NCBI GenBank assembly: GCA_016712225.1
Contig: JADJRL010000003.1
Location: 4,415,501-4,479,500, forward strand
Source: Candidatus Defluviibacterium haderslevense
GTDB taxonomy: Bacteria; Bacteroidota; Bacteroidia; Chitinophagales; Saprospiraceae
Length of the DNA: 64,000 nucleotides
Direction: 5' to 3'
The notes beneath the pieces are model-generated. The model did not search any database, had not been told where the DNA came from, and worked only from the letters and a program-made list of their open reading frames with translations. Position numbers and translations under genes: made by a program. Of the stretch, positions 18,808-27,830 are shown piece by piece. Numbering within the stretch: position 1 is the stretch's first letter; each line of letters starts with the position of its first letter.

Positions 18808-21800
18808 ATGATTGAACTATGCTTACGAAGTTTTTCAAGAACACTTCACCGAAGTTTTCTTTTTCTTTTCCTCTTTTCACTTGGCTGGCAATTAAATGCC
18901 GGTATTGTGTTTAATGGCAGCCCGGGGACTGCAGCACCACCAAATAATCTTGGTGGATTACCGATGTTTTCATTTCCAAATGACCCTAGAACGCTAGGTG
19001 ATTTAGTGACTTCAGCATCTGTTAGCTATGATTGTCCAAGTCTTGTTAATTTCTCAAGACCAATGACACATGCCAAAATAAATGCTGGATGGAACAATTG
19101 GAGTCATGGTTACACTGGTGATGTCTATTATTCCTTAATTGGTGGTAATATGACGATTACTTTGCCTGCTAATACCAGAGGATTTTATTTCTATATGGAA
19201 AAAAATTCTTTTGGTACAGCGAATTTAACCGCTACTGCTAATGACGGAACAACTTCTGGTCCCATTCCAGTTACAACACCAAATGGAGCTCAATATTATG
19301 GGTTTTATACTACAAGTGCTAGTTGTTTATTGACTACAATTACGGTCAATATACCAGCTGGTAATGTTGGATTTGCAGTAGGTGAATTCGGAATTAATAT
19401 TGATGCCAATAATGGTGCCATTGCATGTAACAATAACATACAGATTTCATTGGATGAAAACTGTATTGCTACGGTTACACCTGATATGGTTTTAGAAGGA
19501 AATATTTCTTCTACTTGCCCTGGTGATTTTACAGTAGTAGTTCGTGACTGGGTTACAAATGCGATTATTGACATTGATCCAATTACGCATTATCCACAAA
19601 TTGGATTCAAACAAATTGGTCATAAATTAAAAATCACCATTACGGATCCGTCAACAGGAAATAATTGTTGGGGAACTGCTTTTGTTGAAGACAAATTAGC
19701 ACCAATATTAACTTGTCCTAGAGATATTACGCTTAGCTGCCTTGAAGACGTTTCTCCACTTGGATTAGCAGGTGAAGCAAATGCTTATGAGGCTTGTAGC
19801 GCATTTACTGTTAATTATAGTGACTTGATTACTAAAGGTGGTTGCCAGGCTGGTTTCGACAGAATAATTACCAGAACATGGACTGCTGTTGATGCTACCG
19901 GAAATAAATCTACTTGTGTACAAACAATTACTGTTAACTTAGGAGATTTAGCTGATGTTGTTCCACCATTAAATTTCACAGGATTAATTTTACCAAATCA
20001 TACACACTATTTAGTTTGTGATGAAAAATATGATTCTAAATTTAATGCAAATGCTCACTATCGTCCTTCACCTGAATGTGTTGATGATTATTTATTAGAT
20101 AAAGCTATTTTTGATGCAACTGGTGTTAGAGTACCTAAATTATTAGGTTGGAATTGCATTGAATCAGGAGCTTATGCTGGTCACCCAAATCCTAAATCTA
20201 TTTATTATCCTGCTCACACTGATCCTCAATCTTGTTGGGCAGCTAATCAAATTGTTATGTGGGAAGGAACAGGTGAGCCATCTGCTGTTGGTTGTTCTAA
20301 TATAGCTATAACATTTAAAGATTTAAGAATTGATGTTTCTAAACCAGGATGTAATGCTGGTCCGGTTGGTTGTTACAAGTTATTAAGAACTTGGACCTTA
20401 TTGGATTGGTGTACTGGTGAGATTGACGAATATAGCCAAATCATCAAAGTCATTGATGATGAAGGACCTAATGTCTTGTATCCAGATAATTTAATTGTCA
20501 ATACTGATCCTTGGAAATGCGAAGGCCGTTGGGACGTTCCTCCTGCTTACGTAGTTGACAATTGCTCTAATGAAGTACATTACACTATTAGAGTAGAGAA
20601 TGGAACTGTATTGGGTAATGAAAATACAGGTTATATTGTGGTAAATCTTCCTCTTGGTATCCAAAACGCCTATATTGTTGCTGAAGACTGCTGTGGTAAT
20701 GTTACAGAAAAATTAATTGTAATTGATGTTCAAGATAACACGCCACCAAATGCAGTGTGTATTCAAAAAACAACAGTTACCATCGGAGGAACTCAATCTC
20801 CTGGTGAAAATTTAGCAAAAGTATTTGCATCTTCATTTGACAATGGGTCTTTTGATAATTGCGCTCCCCATATTTATTTTAAGGCAATTCGTATGGACGA
20901 GCTAGATGGTACCAATAATGGTAGCACTAAAGAATCAACTGTTTGTAACAAAGCAAATGGTGATGATGATTCTAAATTAACTGGTTCACAAACTTACTTT
21001 GATGACAATGTAAAATTCTGTTGCGCTGATGCAGGAAATTCAATACGAGTTGTATTTAGAGTATTTGATGTTGATCCTGGAGTTGGACCAATTACTCCAA
21101 GCAGAATGAACTCTGGTGGAGATTTATTTGGAAGATACAGCGATTGTATGATAGAAGTTGAGGTTCAGAACAAAGGAATTCCTACTGTTGTAGCTCCTCC
21201 TGATATTGTTGTAAGTTGTAAGTTTTGGTTTGATTTAAATAAAATCACAGATCCTGCTGATGCTACTTTTGGAAAAATAGTAAATGATGTTGCTTGGAGA
21301 ACAAAGGTTTCTACAAATGATGTCGTGTGCAGCTATTTCTGCGAAGAAAATCCGTATACTAAATATCCGGGCTACGTTAAATTGGCTCCGAACCAAGTGG
21401 TTCCTGCACCAAATAAAGCATGTGATTTCTATAACAGTTTATTTAATGCTGCGCATCCTGATAATAAGTATGACTTGACTTGGGGTTTTGATGGATATGT
21501 ATTATCTGCATGTGGCACTACTCCAACAATTAAAGTTAATGACTTAAGAGAATGTGGACAAGGAAGAATCTTAAGAACTTTTTCGGCTCAAGGTCCTAAT
21601 GGTATCTTGGTTACTGCAACTCAAACGATTTGGGTAGTTAACTGTGATCCTCTATATATTTCAAGAGATTTCTGCGACACAACTGATGATATCGTTTGGC
21701 CGGATTGCAAAGGACTTGGAACTCACGTAAATGGTTGCGGAGCAGACACAGATCCTAGTGTTACCGGTAGACCAGTTATATTAAATGGAAAAGATCACAA

Positions 21801-23919
21801 CTGTGCTCTTATTGCAATTGAACCTTTTGATGAAGTATTCACTATTGAACCAGATGCGTGCTACAAAATTCTGAGAAGATGGGTAGTTATTGATTGGTGT
21901 CAATATGATCCAAACATTGATCCTACTCACGGACGTTGGGAATTCACTCAGGTGATCAAAGTCTCTGACAAAGTTAAACCTGAAGTTACATGTAATGTTG
22001 GTGTTTGCGAACCAGCTGTGATTGATCCAAAACTAAAAGTATGTGTTGGACATATCAGATTAACTGCTACTGCTGTAGATTCATGTACACCAGCTGATTG
22101 GTTATCTCATGAATACAAAATTGATGCATATAATAATGGAACAATTGATTTCACAGTAGGTACATTAACTAAACGTCAATTCTCATTAGGCGACAAACCA
22201 GTAAATCACAATAATCCATTTGCAGATGATCCAAATAATCCTTTTGATGCTAGTGGTACTTATCCAATAGGTATTCATAAAATCACTTGGTATGTTGAAG
22301 ATGGTTGTGGAAATATTGGAACTTGTTCAACTTTATTTGAAATAAAAGATTGCAAAGCACCAACACCATATTGCTTAACTGGAATCATTACTGTTCCTAT
22401 GCCTTCATCCGGATGTGTTGATGTGTGGGCTAAAGATTTAGATTTCAATAGTTATGACAATTGTACACCTAAGGATAAATTGAAATTCTATTTCGACGGC
22501 GATACTGCTAAACGTAGCATTAGAGTTTGTTGCGCAGATTTCATTAAAGAAAAAGCAAGTGATGAATTGCGTATACCAGTTCAAATGTGGGTAGAAGATG
22601 AAGAAGGAAATCGTGACTATTGCACAACTATAGTTATCATTCAAGACAACCAAAATGTTTGTCCAAACCCTACAGGATTAGCTGGAATTACTGGTGAATT
22701 AAAAACTGAAGAAGGATCAAATGCAGCAAACGTGACTGTAGATCTTTACATGAACGGTCAATTATTGAAAAATAGATTCACTGGAACCAATGGATCATAT
22801 TCTTTCCCTGACTTATCATTCCCTCAGGATTACACCATTAAACCAGGAAGAAATGACAATCCATTAAACGGTGTTACTACTGCGGATATCGTTAAGATGC
22901 AAAAACATATATTAGGTGTTGAAACATTAAATACACCATACAAATTGATTGCAGCTGACGTCAATAAAACGAATTCAATAACTGCATCTGACATAGCAGA
23001 GACAAGAAAATTAATCCTTGGTGTAATTCCAAATTTCACTAAATCACCAAGCTGGATTTTTATTCCTACTACTACTACGTTTGCAGATCCGAAATCACCT
23101 TGGAACTATACTACTGACAAAACAATGGGATTAAAAACACCATCTGATATAGCTAATTTTATAGCAGTAAAAGTGGGTGATGTAAACCATTCAGCAGCAG
23201 CGAATGCACAAGGAGGAGTACAAATACGAACAAATGAGAATTTAACTTTTGAAGTTGATGAAACATTTATGAAAGCTGGTGAAACCTATAGAGTTGCATT
23301 CAGATCTAATGAATTCAATAATGTAAGTGGATACCAATTTACCATCAACTTTGATAAATTAGGATTATCATATGTTGGTATCGAAGCTGGTGAACTACAA
23401 TTAACCAATGAAAACTTTGGTTTAACCCAAGTTGAAAATGGAATGATCACAACCAGTTGGAATTCAAACCATCCGATATCAGTAGACAAAAAAGATGTGT
23501 TATTCACATTAGTATTCAAAGCAAATCATAATGCAGCTCTTAGTAAATCATTGACCATATCAAGTGATATTACTTATGCAGAAGCATATGATGGACAATT
23601 AAATACTCAAGGTGTTAATTTAGATGTTCGTAGCTCAAACGGAGTTACATCATCAGGTGTATTTGAATTGTATCAAAACTCACCTAACCCATTCCAACAA
23701 GCTACAGAGATTACCTTCAGATTACCTGAAGCATCTCCTGCTACATTGACGATCTATGATGTAACTGGTAAAGTTCATAGAATTTATAATGTTAAAGGAC
23801 AAAAAGGATTAAATACAGTTAGTGTAAATCACAATGATTTATCAACTTCTGGAATGTTCTACTATCAATTAGATGCAGCGAATCAAACTGCAACTAAACG
23901 AATGATCATCCTAGAATAA
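18808..23919 (+). CDS. Giant secreted protein with dockerin-like, cohesin-like and T9SS domains
   Basis: The 1703 residues start with a signal peptide (core SFLFLFLFSLGWQLNAG). A long cysteine-rich region (about 200-1290) contains several Ig/HYR-like modules, marked by repeats such as LLRTWTLLDWCTGEIDEY and ILRRWVVIDWCQYDPN. A carboxypeptidase-regulatory/SdrD-like module follows (about 1290-1345). A dockerin-like pair of Ca-binding helices (GVTTADIVKMQKHILG and NSITASDIAETRKLILG, about 1352-1410) precedes a cohesin-like domain (about 1475-1610) and a T9SS type A domain beginning at LYQNSPNPFQQATEITF. It is probably a surface adhesin or scaffold. Its size is unusual, but such proteins recur in Saprospiraceae. 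Confidence 0.85.
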   Translation: MIELCLRSFSRTLHRSFLFLFLFSLGWQLNAGIVFNGSPGTAAPPNNLGGLPMFSFPNDPRTLGDLVTSASVSYDCPSLVNFSRPMTHAKINAGWNNWSHGYTGDVYYSLIGGNMTITLPANTRGFYFYMEKNSFGTANLTATANDGTTSGPIPVTTPNGAQYYGFYTTSASCLLTTITVNIPAGNVGFAVGEFGINIDANNGAIACNNNIQISLDENCIATVTPDMVLEGNISSTCPGDFTVVVRDWVTNAIIDIDPITHYPQIGFKQIGHKLKITITDPSTGNNCWGTAFVEDKLAPILTCPRDITLSCLEDVSPLGLAGEANAYEACSAFTVNYSDLITKGGCQAGFDRIITRTWTAVDATGNKSTCVQTITVNLGDLADVVPPLNFTGLILPNHTHYLVCDEKYDSKFNANAHYRPSPECVDDYLLDKAIFDATGVRVPKLLGWNCIESGAYAGHPNPKSIYYPAHTDPQSCWAANQIVMWEGTGEPSAVGCSNIAITFKDLRIDVSKPGCNAGPVGCYKLLRTWTLLDWCTGEIDEYSQIIKVIDDEGPNVLYPDNLIVNTDPWKCEGRWDVPPAYVVDNCSNEVHYTIRVENGTVLGNENTGYIVVNLPLGIQNAYIVAEDCCGNVTEKLIVIDVQDNTPPNAVCIQKTTVTIGGTQSPGENLAKVFASSFDNGSFDNCAPHIYFKAIRMDELDGTNNGSTKESTVCNKANGDDDSKLTGSQTYFDDNVKFCCADAGNSIRVVFRVFDVDPGVGPITPSRMNSGGDLFGRYSDCMIEVEVQNKGIPTVVAPPDIVVSCKFWFDLNKITDPADATFGKIVNDVAWRTKVSTNDVVCSYFCEENPYTKYPGYVKLAPNQVVPAPNKACDFYNSLFNAAHPDNKYDLTWGFDGYVLSACGTTPTIKVNDLRECGQGRILRTFSAQGPNGILVTATQTIWVVNCDPLYISRDFCDTTDDIVWPDCKGLGTHVNGCGADTDPSVTGRPVILNGKDHNCALIAIEPFDEVFTIEPDACYKILRRWVVIDWCQYDPNIDPTHGRWEFTQVIKVSDKVKPEVTCNVGVCEPAVIDPKLKVCVGHIRLTATAVDSCTPADWLSHEYKIDAYNNGTIDFTVGTLTKRQFSLGDKPVNHNNPFADDPNNPFDASGTYPIGIHKITWYVEDGCGNIGTCSTLFEIKDCKAPTPYCLTGIITVPMPSSGCVDVWAKDLDFNSYDNCTPKDKLKFYFDGDTAKRSIRVCCADFIKEKASDELRIPVQMWVEDEEGNRDYCTTIVIIQDNQNVCPNPTGLAGITGELKTEEGSNAANVTVDLYMNGQLLKNRFTGTNGSYSFPDLSFPQDYTIKPGRNDNPLNGVTTADIVKMQKHILGVETLNTPYKLIAADVNKTNSITASDIAETRKLILGVIPNFTKSPSWIFIPTTTTFADPKSPWNYTTDKTMGLKTPSDIANFIAVKVGDVNHSAAANAQGGVQIRTNENLTFEVDETFMKAGETYRVAFRSNEFNNVSGYQFTINFDKLGLSYVGIEAGELQLTNENFGLTQVENGMITTSWNSNHPISVDKKDVLFTLVFKANHNAALSKSLTISSDITYAEAYDGQLNTQGVNLDVRSSNGVTSSGVFELYQNSPNPFQQATEITFRLPEASPATLTIYDVTGKVHRIYNVKGQKGLNTVSVNHNDLSTSGMFYYQLDAANQTATKRMIILE

Positions 23920-23967
23920 TGATTTAATTCATAATATTTAGGTAAAAATAAATTATTATAGTTTTCA

Positions 23968-24001
23968 AAAAAAGCCTTGCTTAACGTAGCAAGGCTTTTT
24001 T
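23968..24001 (+). terminator. Rho-independent terminator
   Basis: A perfect 14-base stem (AAAAAAGCCTTGCT, 23968-23981, with 23988-24001) has a six-base loop and ends in a T tract. It follows the giant T9SS gene by about 50 bases. The A tract on its other side would let it act on both strands. Confidence 0.85.
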
Positions 24002-24091
24002 AATTTTATACCAGTATTAAGAAGAACTATTTTGTACTCACATTCAATTTTAATGAAACATTAAGTTAATTAACTTTAAAAATAATATACA

Positions 24092-24505
24092 ATGACCCCA
24101 AAAGAAAAACTATTGTCAGAACTAAAACACAATACATACATTAGGCTTTTACCTTCCACTACACATGGAATAGGTGTTTTTGCTATCCAAGACATCCCTA
24201 AAGGATGCAGGGATTTGTTCATGGATGAAGAGGGTGATTGGATTAAGTTGACTTTTGAGGAAGTAAACGAACTTCCTGATCATAGTAAAAAATTAATTGA
24301 AAATTTTTGTCTATTTGACGAGGCCTATTATTTTGTCCCTTTAGAAGGATTTAAGAAAATGGACTTATCCTTATATTTAAATCACTCAGATCAACCCAAT
24401 CTTAATTCCATAGACGATGGCCGATACTTTGAAACTACAAGAGATATTAAATCCGGGGAAGAGTTATTTATTGACTATGGCACCATAGTAGATTCAAATG
24501 AATAG
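24092..24505 (+). CDS. SET-domain protein
   Basis: The whole 137-residue protein is a compact SET domain. It has an N-terminal strand with STTHGIGVFAIQDIPKG (22-38), the NHSDQPN motif (97-103, matching NHSCxPN of lysine methyltransferases) and GEELFIDYG (122-130). The SAM-binding and substrate tyrosine positions therefore appear conserved. Bacterial SET proteins methylate lysines in ribosomal, chromatin-like or unknown proteins; the target here cannot be inferred. There is no signal peptide, so it is probably cytoplasmic. It is a single gene between a terminator and a convergent hydrolase. Confidence 0.85.
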   Translation: MTPKEKLLSELKHNTYIRLLPSTTHGIGVFAIQDIPKGCRDLFMDEEGDWIKLTFEEVNELPDHSKKLIENFCLFDEAYYFVPLEGFKKMDLSLYLNHSDQPNLNSIDDGRYFETTRDIKSGEELFIDYGTIVDSNE

Positions 24506-24552
24506 CTAAAAATAATGATATTACTTTTATCATCTACGGCAAGTACAAATAG

Positions 24553-25251
24553 TTAGACTAAATTAAGAAATTCATGCTTTATTAAATTAACCAGGACAGG
24601 AGCGTCATACCGTTCATAAAGGTGATGCCCATTTTCAATATTATTATAATGTCCCTTTATTAATTTTAGTACCACACTCATACATTCATTTTGCTCAACC
24701 ATAACATCATCATTACCACGACAAATCAATACAGGACATTCAATATTCTTTAAATCATCATCATTAAGTCCTTTACCCTGGCCCAGAGTATATAAAAATG
24801 AAGCGGTCTGTTGTACTACTTTTTTCCATAAATGTGCTGAGTATCTATTGATTAAAATAGAAGCCAATTTTGGAACTTTAAGTTCTATTAATTCTGCATC
24901 CAATTTTAAAACTTCTGCCTTCGCAAATTCAGAAGTCCAATTGAGTTTTGTTCCTAAGGTAATAATACCTGAAACTTTATCGGGATATTGTGATGCAAAT
25001 TTCATCGCAACATATCCGCCCATACTATATCCAAAAATCTTAACACTTGGAATCTTATTCTGCCTCAAAAAAAAATTAACATCTTTTACAAAAAGTTCCA
25101 GACTAAAATTTGAATCAAAAGGCTCCCCACTATGACCTGAAAAATTCATACTCCATACTTGAAAATGCTTACTCAGCAGAGAACTGATATTCAGAAACTG
25201 ATCTCTATTCCCCAATGCCCCATGTAGGAGTAACAAATTAGGTTTATCCAT
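24553..25251 (-). CDS. Alpha/beta hydrolase
   Basis: The 232-residue protein has the full alpha/beta-hydrolase plan. The oxyanion strand is LLLLHGALGNRDQF (6-19), the nucleophile elbow is GYSMGG with Ser76, the acid region is CRGNDDVMVEQ, and the catalytic His lies in ENGHHLYERYD near the C-terminus. It lacks a signal peptide and is likely cytoplasmic. Similar proteins include esterases, lactonases and MenH-like enzymes, so the substrate is not assignable. It faces the SET-domain gene tail to tail. Confidence 0.85.
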   Translation of the reverse strand: MDKPNLLLLHGALGNRDQFLNISSLLSKHFQVWSMNFSGHSGEPFDSNFSLELFVKDVNFFLRQNKIPSVKIFGYSMGGYVAMKFASQYPDKVSGIITLGTKLNWTSEFAKAEVLKLDAELIELKVPKLASILINRYSAHLWKKVVQQTASFLYTLGQGKGLNDDDLKNIECPVLICRGNDDVMVEQNECMSVVLKLIKGHYNNIENGHHLYERYDAPVLVNLIKHEFLNLV

Positions 25252-25344
25252 AATTAATATCAGATTCTATGAAATTAAAAGAAGATATTAACAAAATCAT
25301 CCAGTCAACTTTCAGTGAATACAATATTGCCACAAAACAATGTC

Positions 25345-26265
25345 TTAATCCGCTAATTTTTGCTTTAATTCGTCAAAATAAAAACGATCGGTCAAATTGA
25401 CTAAATTTTTATCTTTCGGATATAATAATTTAATATGATTCGAATACAATAAAGCATAATTCATCCGATCCATTGTTTTCAACTCATTCATTATAAAAAG
25501 TGTTTTTGGAATATAGGAAATCTTAGGTAAACTAGTCTTGATATCATTCTGAATTCCACTTAATGTCTTCAAATAATCACCTTTGGCAGATAATATAAAT
25601 CGATTTGAAGACTCTACTTCTCTAGTTGAATCTGAAACTACATTCCAATAATATGACATTCCAACCTTGAAATATTTTTTTGGATTTAATAATTTAAATT
25701 TCTTTTGACTTGTTTTCTTTTGAAAAATCAAAGTTTTGGAAGCTTCATTATATACATTCAGCTGATACTGACAAGTATCACATGCATGTGCCCATGAAAA
25801 TTCAATAGAATCCACTTCAGATGGATATACTCCTGAAAATGGAAATTCAAGTACTATAGAAGGCTCACCTCTGGATATTGCGTAAATACTATTTTTATAA
25901 TTTTCTTTGGATTCAGATGATGGATGAACTTCAAAAAAACTTACAAAGTAATTTCCAAACTTCTCAACCAGTGAACTTTTGTCGGTTTTACTGCATAAGA
26001 GTGATCCAACTTCATAAACTCCTTCTTTGGCGATTTCGCAGACAGATCCATCAGATTTAACCAACTTTACCTGAGCATTTTTAGGTAAATGAAGTACATC
26101 CTTTCCATTTAACGGTCCATATACCAGGCTTTTTAAGGACTTGGCATCTTGTTTATTGCTGCCAACTTTTACGGGGCCGTTTATTAAAACTACGGCATAC
26201 TCTTGCCCATAACCTGGCAACAAATATACTAGTGCAAAAACAGTTAATAATAATTTAATTTTCAT
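25345..26265 (-). CDS. Exported FecR-like/FN3-like protein of unknown function
   Basis: This 306-residue protein starts with a signal peptide (KIKLLLTVFALVYLLPGYGQ). The N-terminal third resembles a FecR-like beta domain: VVLINGPVKVGS, LPKNAQVKLVKSDGSV, then KEGVYEVGSL. The middle has an FN3-like stretch with IEFSWAHACDTCQYQLNVY and KVGMSYYWNVVSDS, the same order seen in the repeat protein at 35705-37990. The last part is helical. It follows the CHASE2 gene on the same strand, but a terminator lies between them, so expression may differ. No function is known; a periplasmic sensor or scaffold is inferred. Confidence 0.6.
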   Translation of the reverse strand: MKIKLLLTVFALVYLLPGYGQEYAVVLINGPVKVGSNKQDAKSLKSLVYGPLNGKDVLHLPKNAQVKLVKSDGSVCEIAKEGVYEVGSLLCSKTDKSSLVEKFGNYFVSFFEVHPSSESKENYKNSIYAISRGEPSIVLEFPFSGVYPSEVDSIEFSWAHACDTCQYQLNVYNEASKTLIFQKKTSQKKFKLLNPKKYFKVGMSYYWNVVSDSTREVESSNRFILSAKGDYLKTLSGIQNDIKTSLPKISYIPKTLFIMNELKTMDRMNYALLYSNHIKLLYPKDKNLVNLTDRFYFDELKQKLAD

Positions 26266-26334
26266 TGCTAATGTTTAATGACTGAAATGTAAAGATAGAT
26301 ACACTTTTAGACTAATTGGTTATCATCTAAGTCA

Positions 26335-26395
26335 AAAAAAGCAGGGCTATTCGATTTGACAAAAGGATTATTAAATCAATCCAAATCTGAGCCCT
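26335..26395 (-). terminator. Terminator after the CHASE2 gene
   Basis: On the minus strand, nested stems AGGGCT/AGCCCT (26390-26395 with 26343-26348) and GATTTG/CAAATC (26382-26387 with 26353-26358) begin two bases after the stop codon. They end in a run of seven T. Direction and position fit intrinsic termination. Confidence 0.6.
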
Positions 26396-26396
26396 C

Positions 26397-27707
26397 TTAA
26401 TTAAGAAAAGCATCTAATTTTCTTTGAACATATGGTTTGAATTTGTGCTCATACAATTCAAATAACTCATAAGACAATATTACGGTTGTAACGATAAACA
26501 CGAAACCCAATTTAATATTAAAAGACAACAATAATAATACGCATATCATCAACAATATAAAGAATTCCAATATTTGAATTAAACGAATGAATGGCATCGA
26601 TCTGAAAAAATTATGCCGCTCCATCCTCCTATACACAAAGTAATTGAATAGATAAAGTAAAAATGAATACAGATAGATCCGAAAATGCGAAACTTCACAA
26701 ATAAAATCCCGGTCTAAAATCATTGAAATAATGTTTGCATGGATTGTTACTCCATGCATATCAGGGATTGATCTACCAGTATACTCCTCATTTAAAGGAG
26801 TAAAATACCTATCCTTCATAGAAAGCGCCTGTTCTGTTTCTCCACAAAATCCTATAAGAACAATTTTATTTGCAAAATAAGTTGAATCATATTGCAAGGT
26901 ATCATTTAACAACTGATCTATGTGAATCATGTTGTAATGAACCACCCCATCGTGATTAATTGGATAAGCCATAGAACTATAACCAGGCTGAACTCTTTTA
27001 AAATTAATCCATTCTTTCTCAATATGCCTTTTGTGAATAAATGGAAGTGCTGTTGTATCGTATAAAGCAGATAATTGCAAACCAAATGAAAAATTTTCGG
27101 AACCGCCAACATGATGTACCGGCTCAAAGGCCCTTACCGAAAACCCATCATTGGTTCCTAAATTAACATAAGCCTCCGTTTTATCTTGAATAAAAAAATC
27201 ATTAGAACCTAATGCTTTAATACTATTATGAGAGCCCTTCTTTTCATAAAATATATATCCAAATACAATATTATTTGTCTTGCTTATTGCTTGTTGCAAC
27301 ATGCTATCCTCTTGAGTATTATACAATGTGTCAAGAATTAAATCAATACCAATGGCAGCTGCTTTTCTGAAATTGAGTATATCAATGGTTTTAGCCAATT
27401 TAGCTCGATCCGTAATCCCTGAATTAATGATTACAATTCGAGAATCAAAGGATACTTTTCGTTTATCTCTAAACTTAGAAAAAGCCACATCCATAATGTC
27501 ATGGCTTTTGATGGCCTCACTGAATGGGTCAATAAACAATTGATTGACAGGCAAATGATGCATTAAATAAACAAACAATAAACTAAACCCCGAATACGTA
27601 ATAGCATGTATCCAAAGATGATTCCTCGGTCGCAATAATTTCTGCAAAAATCCTTTAAGTATATTATTCTTCAATCTCAGATTCAACTTTATTCCATTTA
27701 ATGACAC
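26397..27707 (-). CDS. CHASE2-domain membrane protein without output domain
   Basis: The 436 residues have an N-terminal membrane helix (about 31-50) and a large extracytoplasmic CHASE2 sensor domain (about 55-340, with VVIINSGITDRAKLAKTIDI, IGIDLILDT and VLIGFCGETEQ). Two or three C-terminal helices (about 345-425) are followed by only a short basic tail. CHASE2 domains usually sit before adenylate cyclase, kinase or phosphatase modules; here no such module follows, so signal output must go through a partner. The start is a GTG, since no early ATG exists. It lies in the minus-strand set with the metalloprotease gene. Confidence 0.85.
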   Translation of the reverse strand: MSLNGIKLNLRLKNNILKGFLQKLLRPRNHLWIHAITYSGFSLLFVYLMHHLPVNQLFIDPFSEAIKSHDIMDVAFSKFRDKRKVSFDSRIVIINSGITDRAKLAKTIDILNFRKAAAIGIDLILDTLYNTQEDSMLQQAISKTNNIVFGYIFYEKKGSHNSIKALGSNDFFIQDKTEAYVNLGTNDGFSVRAFEPVHHVGGSENFSFGLQLSALYDTTALPFIHKRHIEKEWINFKRVQPGYSSMAYPINHDGVVHYNMIHIDQLLNDTLQYDSTYFANKIVLIGFCGETEQALSMKDRYFTPLNEEYTGRSIPDMHGVTIHANIISMILDRDFICEVSHFRIYLYSFLLYLFNYFVYRRMERHNFFRSMPFIRLIQILEFFILLMICVLLLLSFNIKLGFVFIVTTVILSYELFELYEHKFKPYVQRKLDAFLN

Positions 27708-27830
27708 TGTTTATATATACATGCTCAGTGCCCAATCAACAAAACACAAGAGCAAAAGTAAAAACAAATGGGACTACAACAAAACAAACTTATTAGATTA
27801 GTCATAACTTTATTCGATCCATTCATATAT

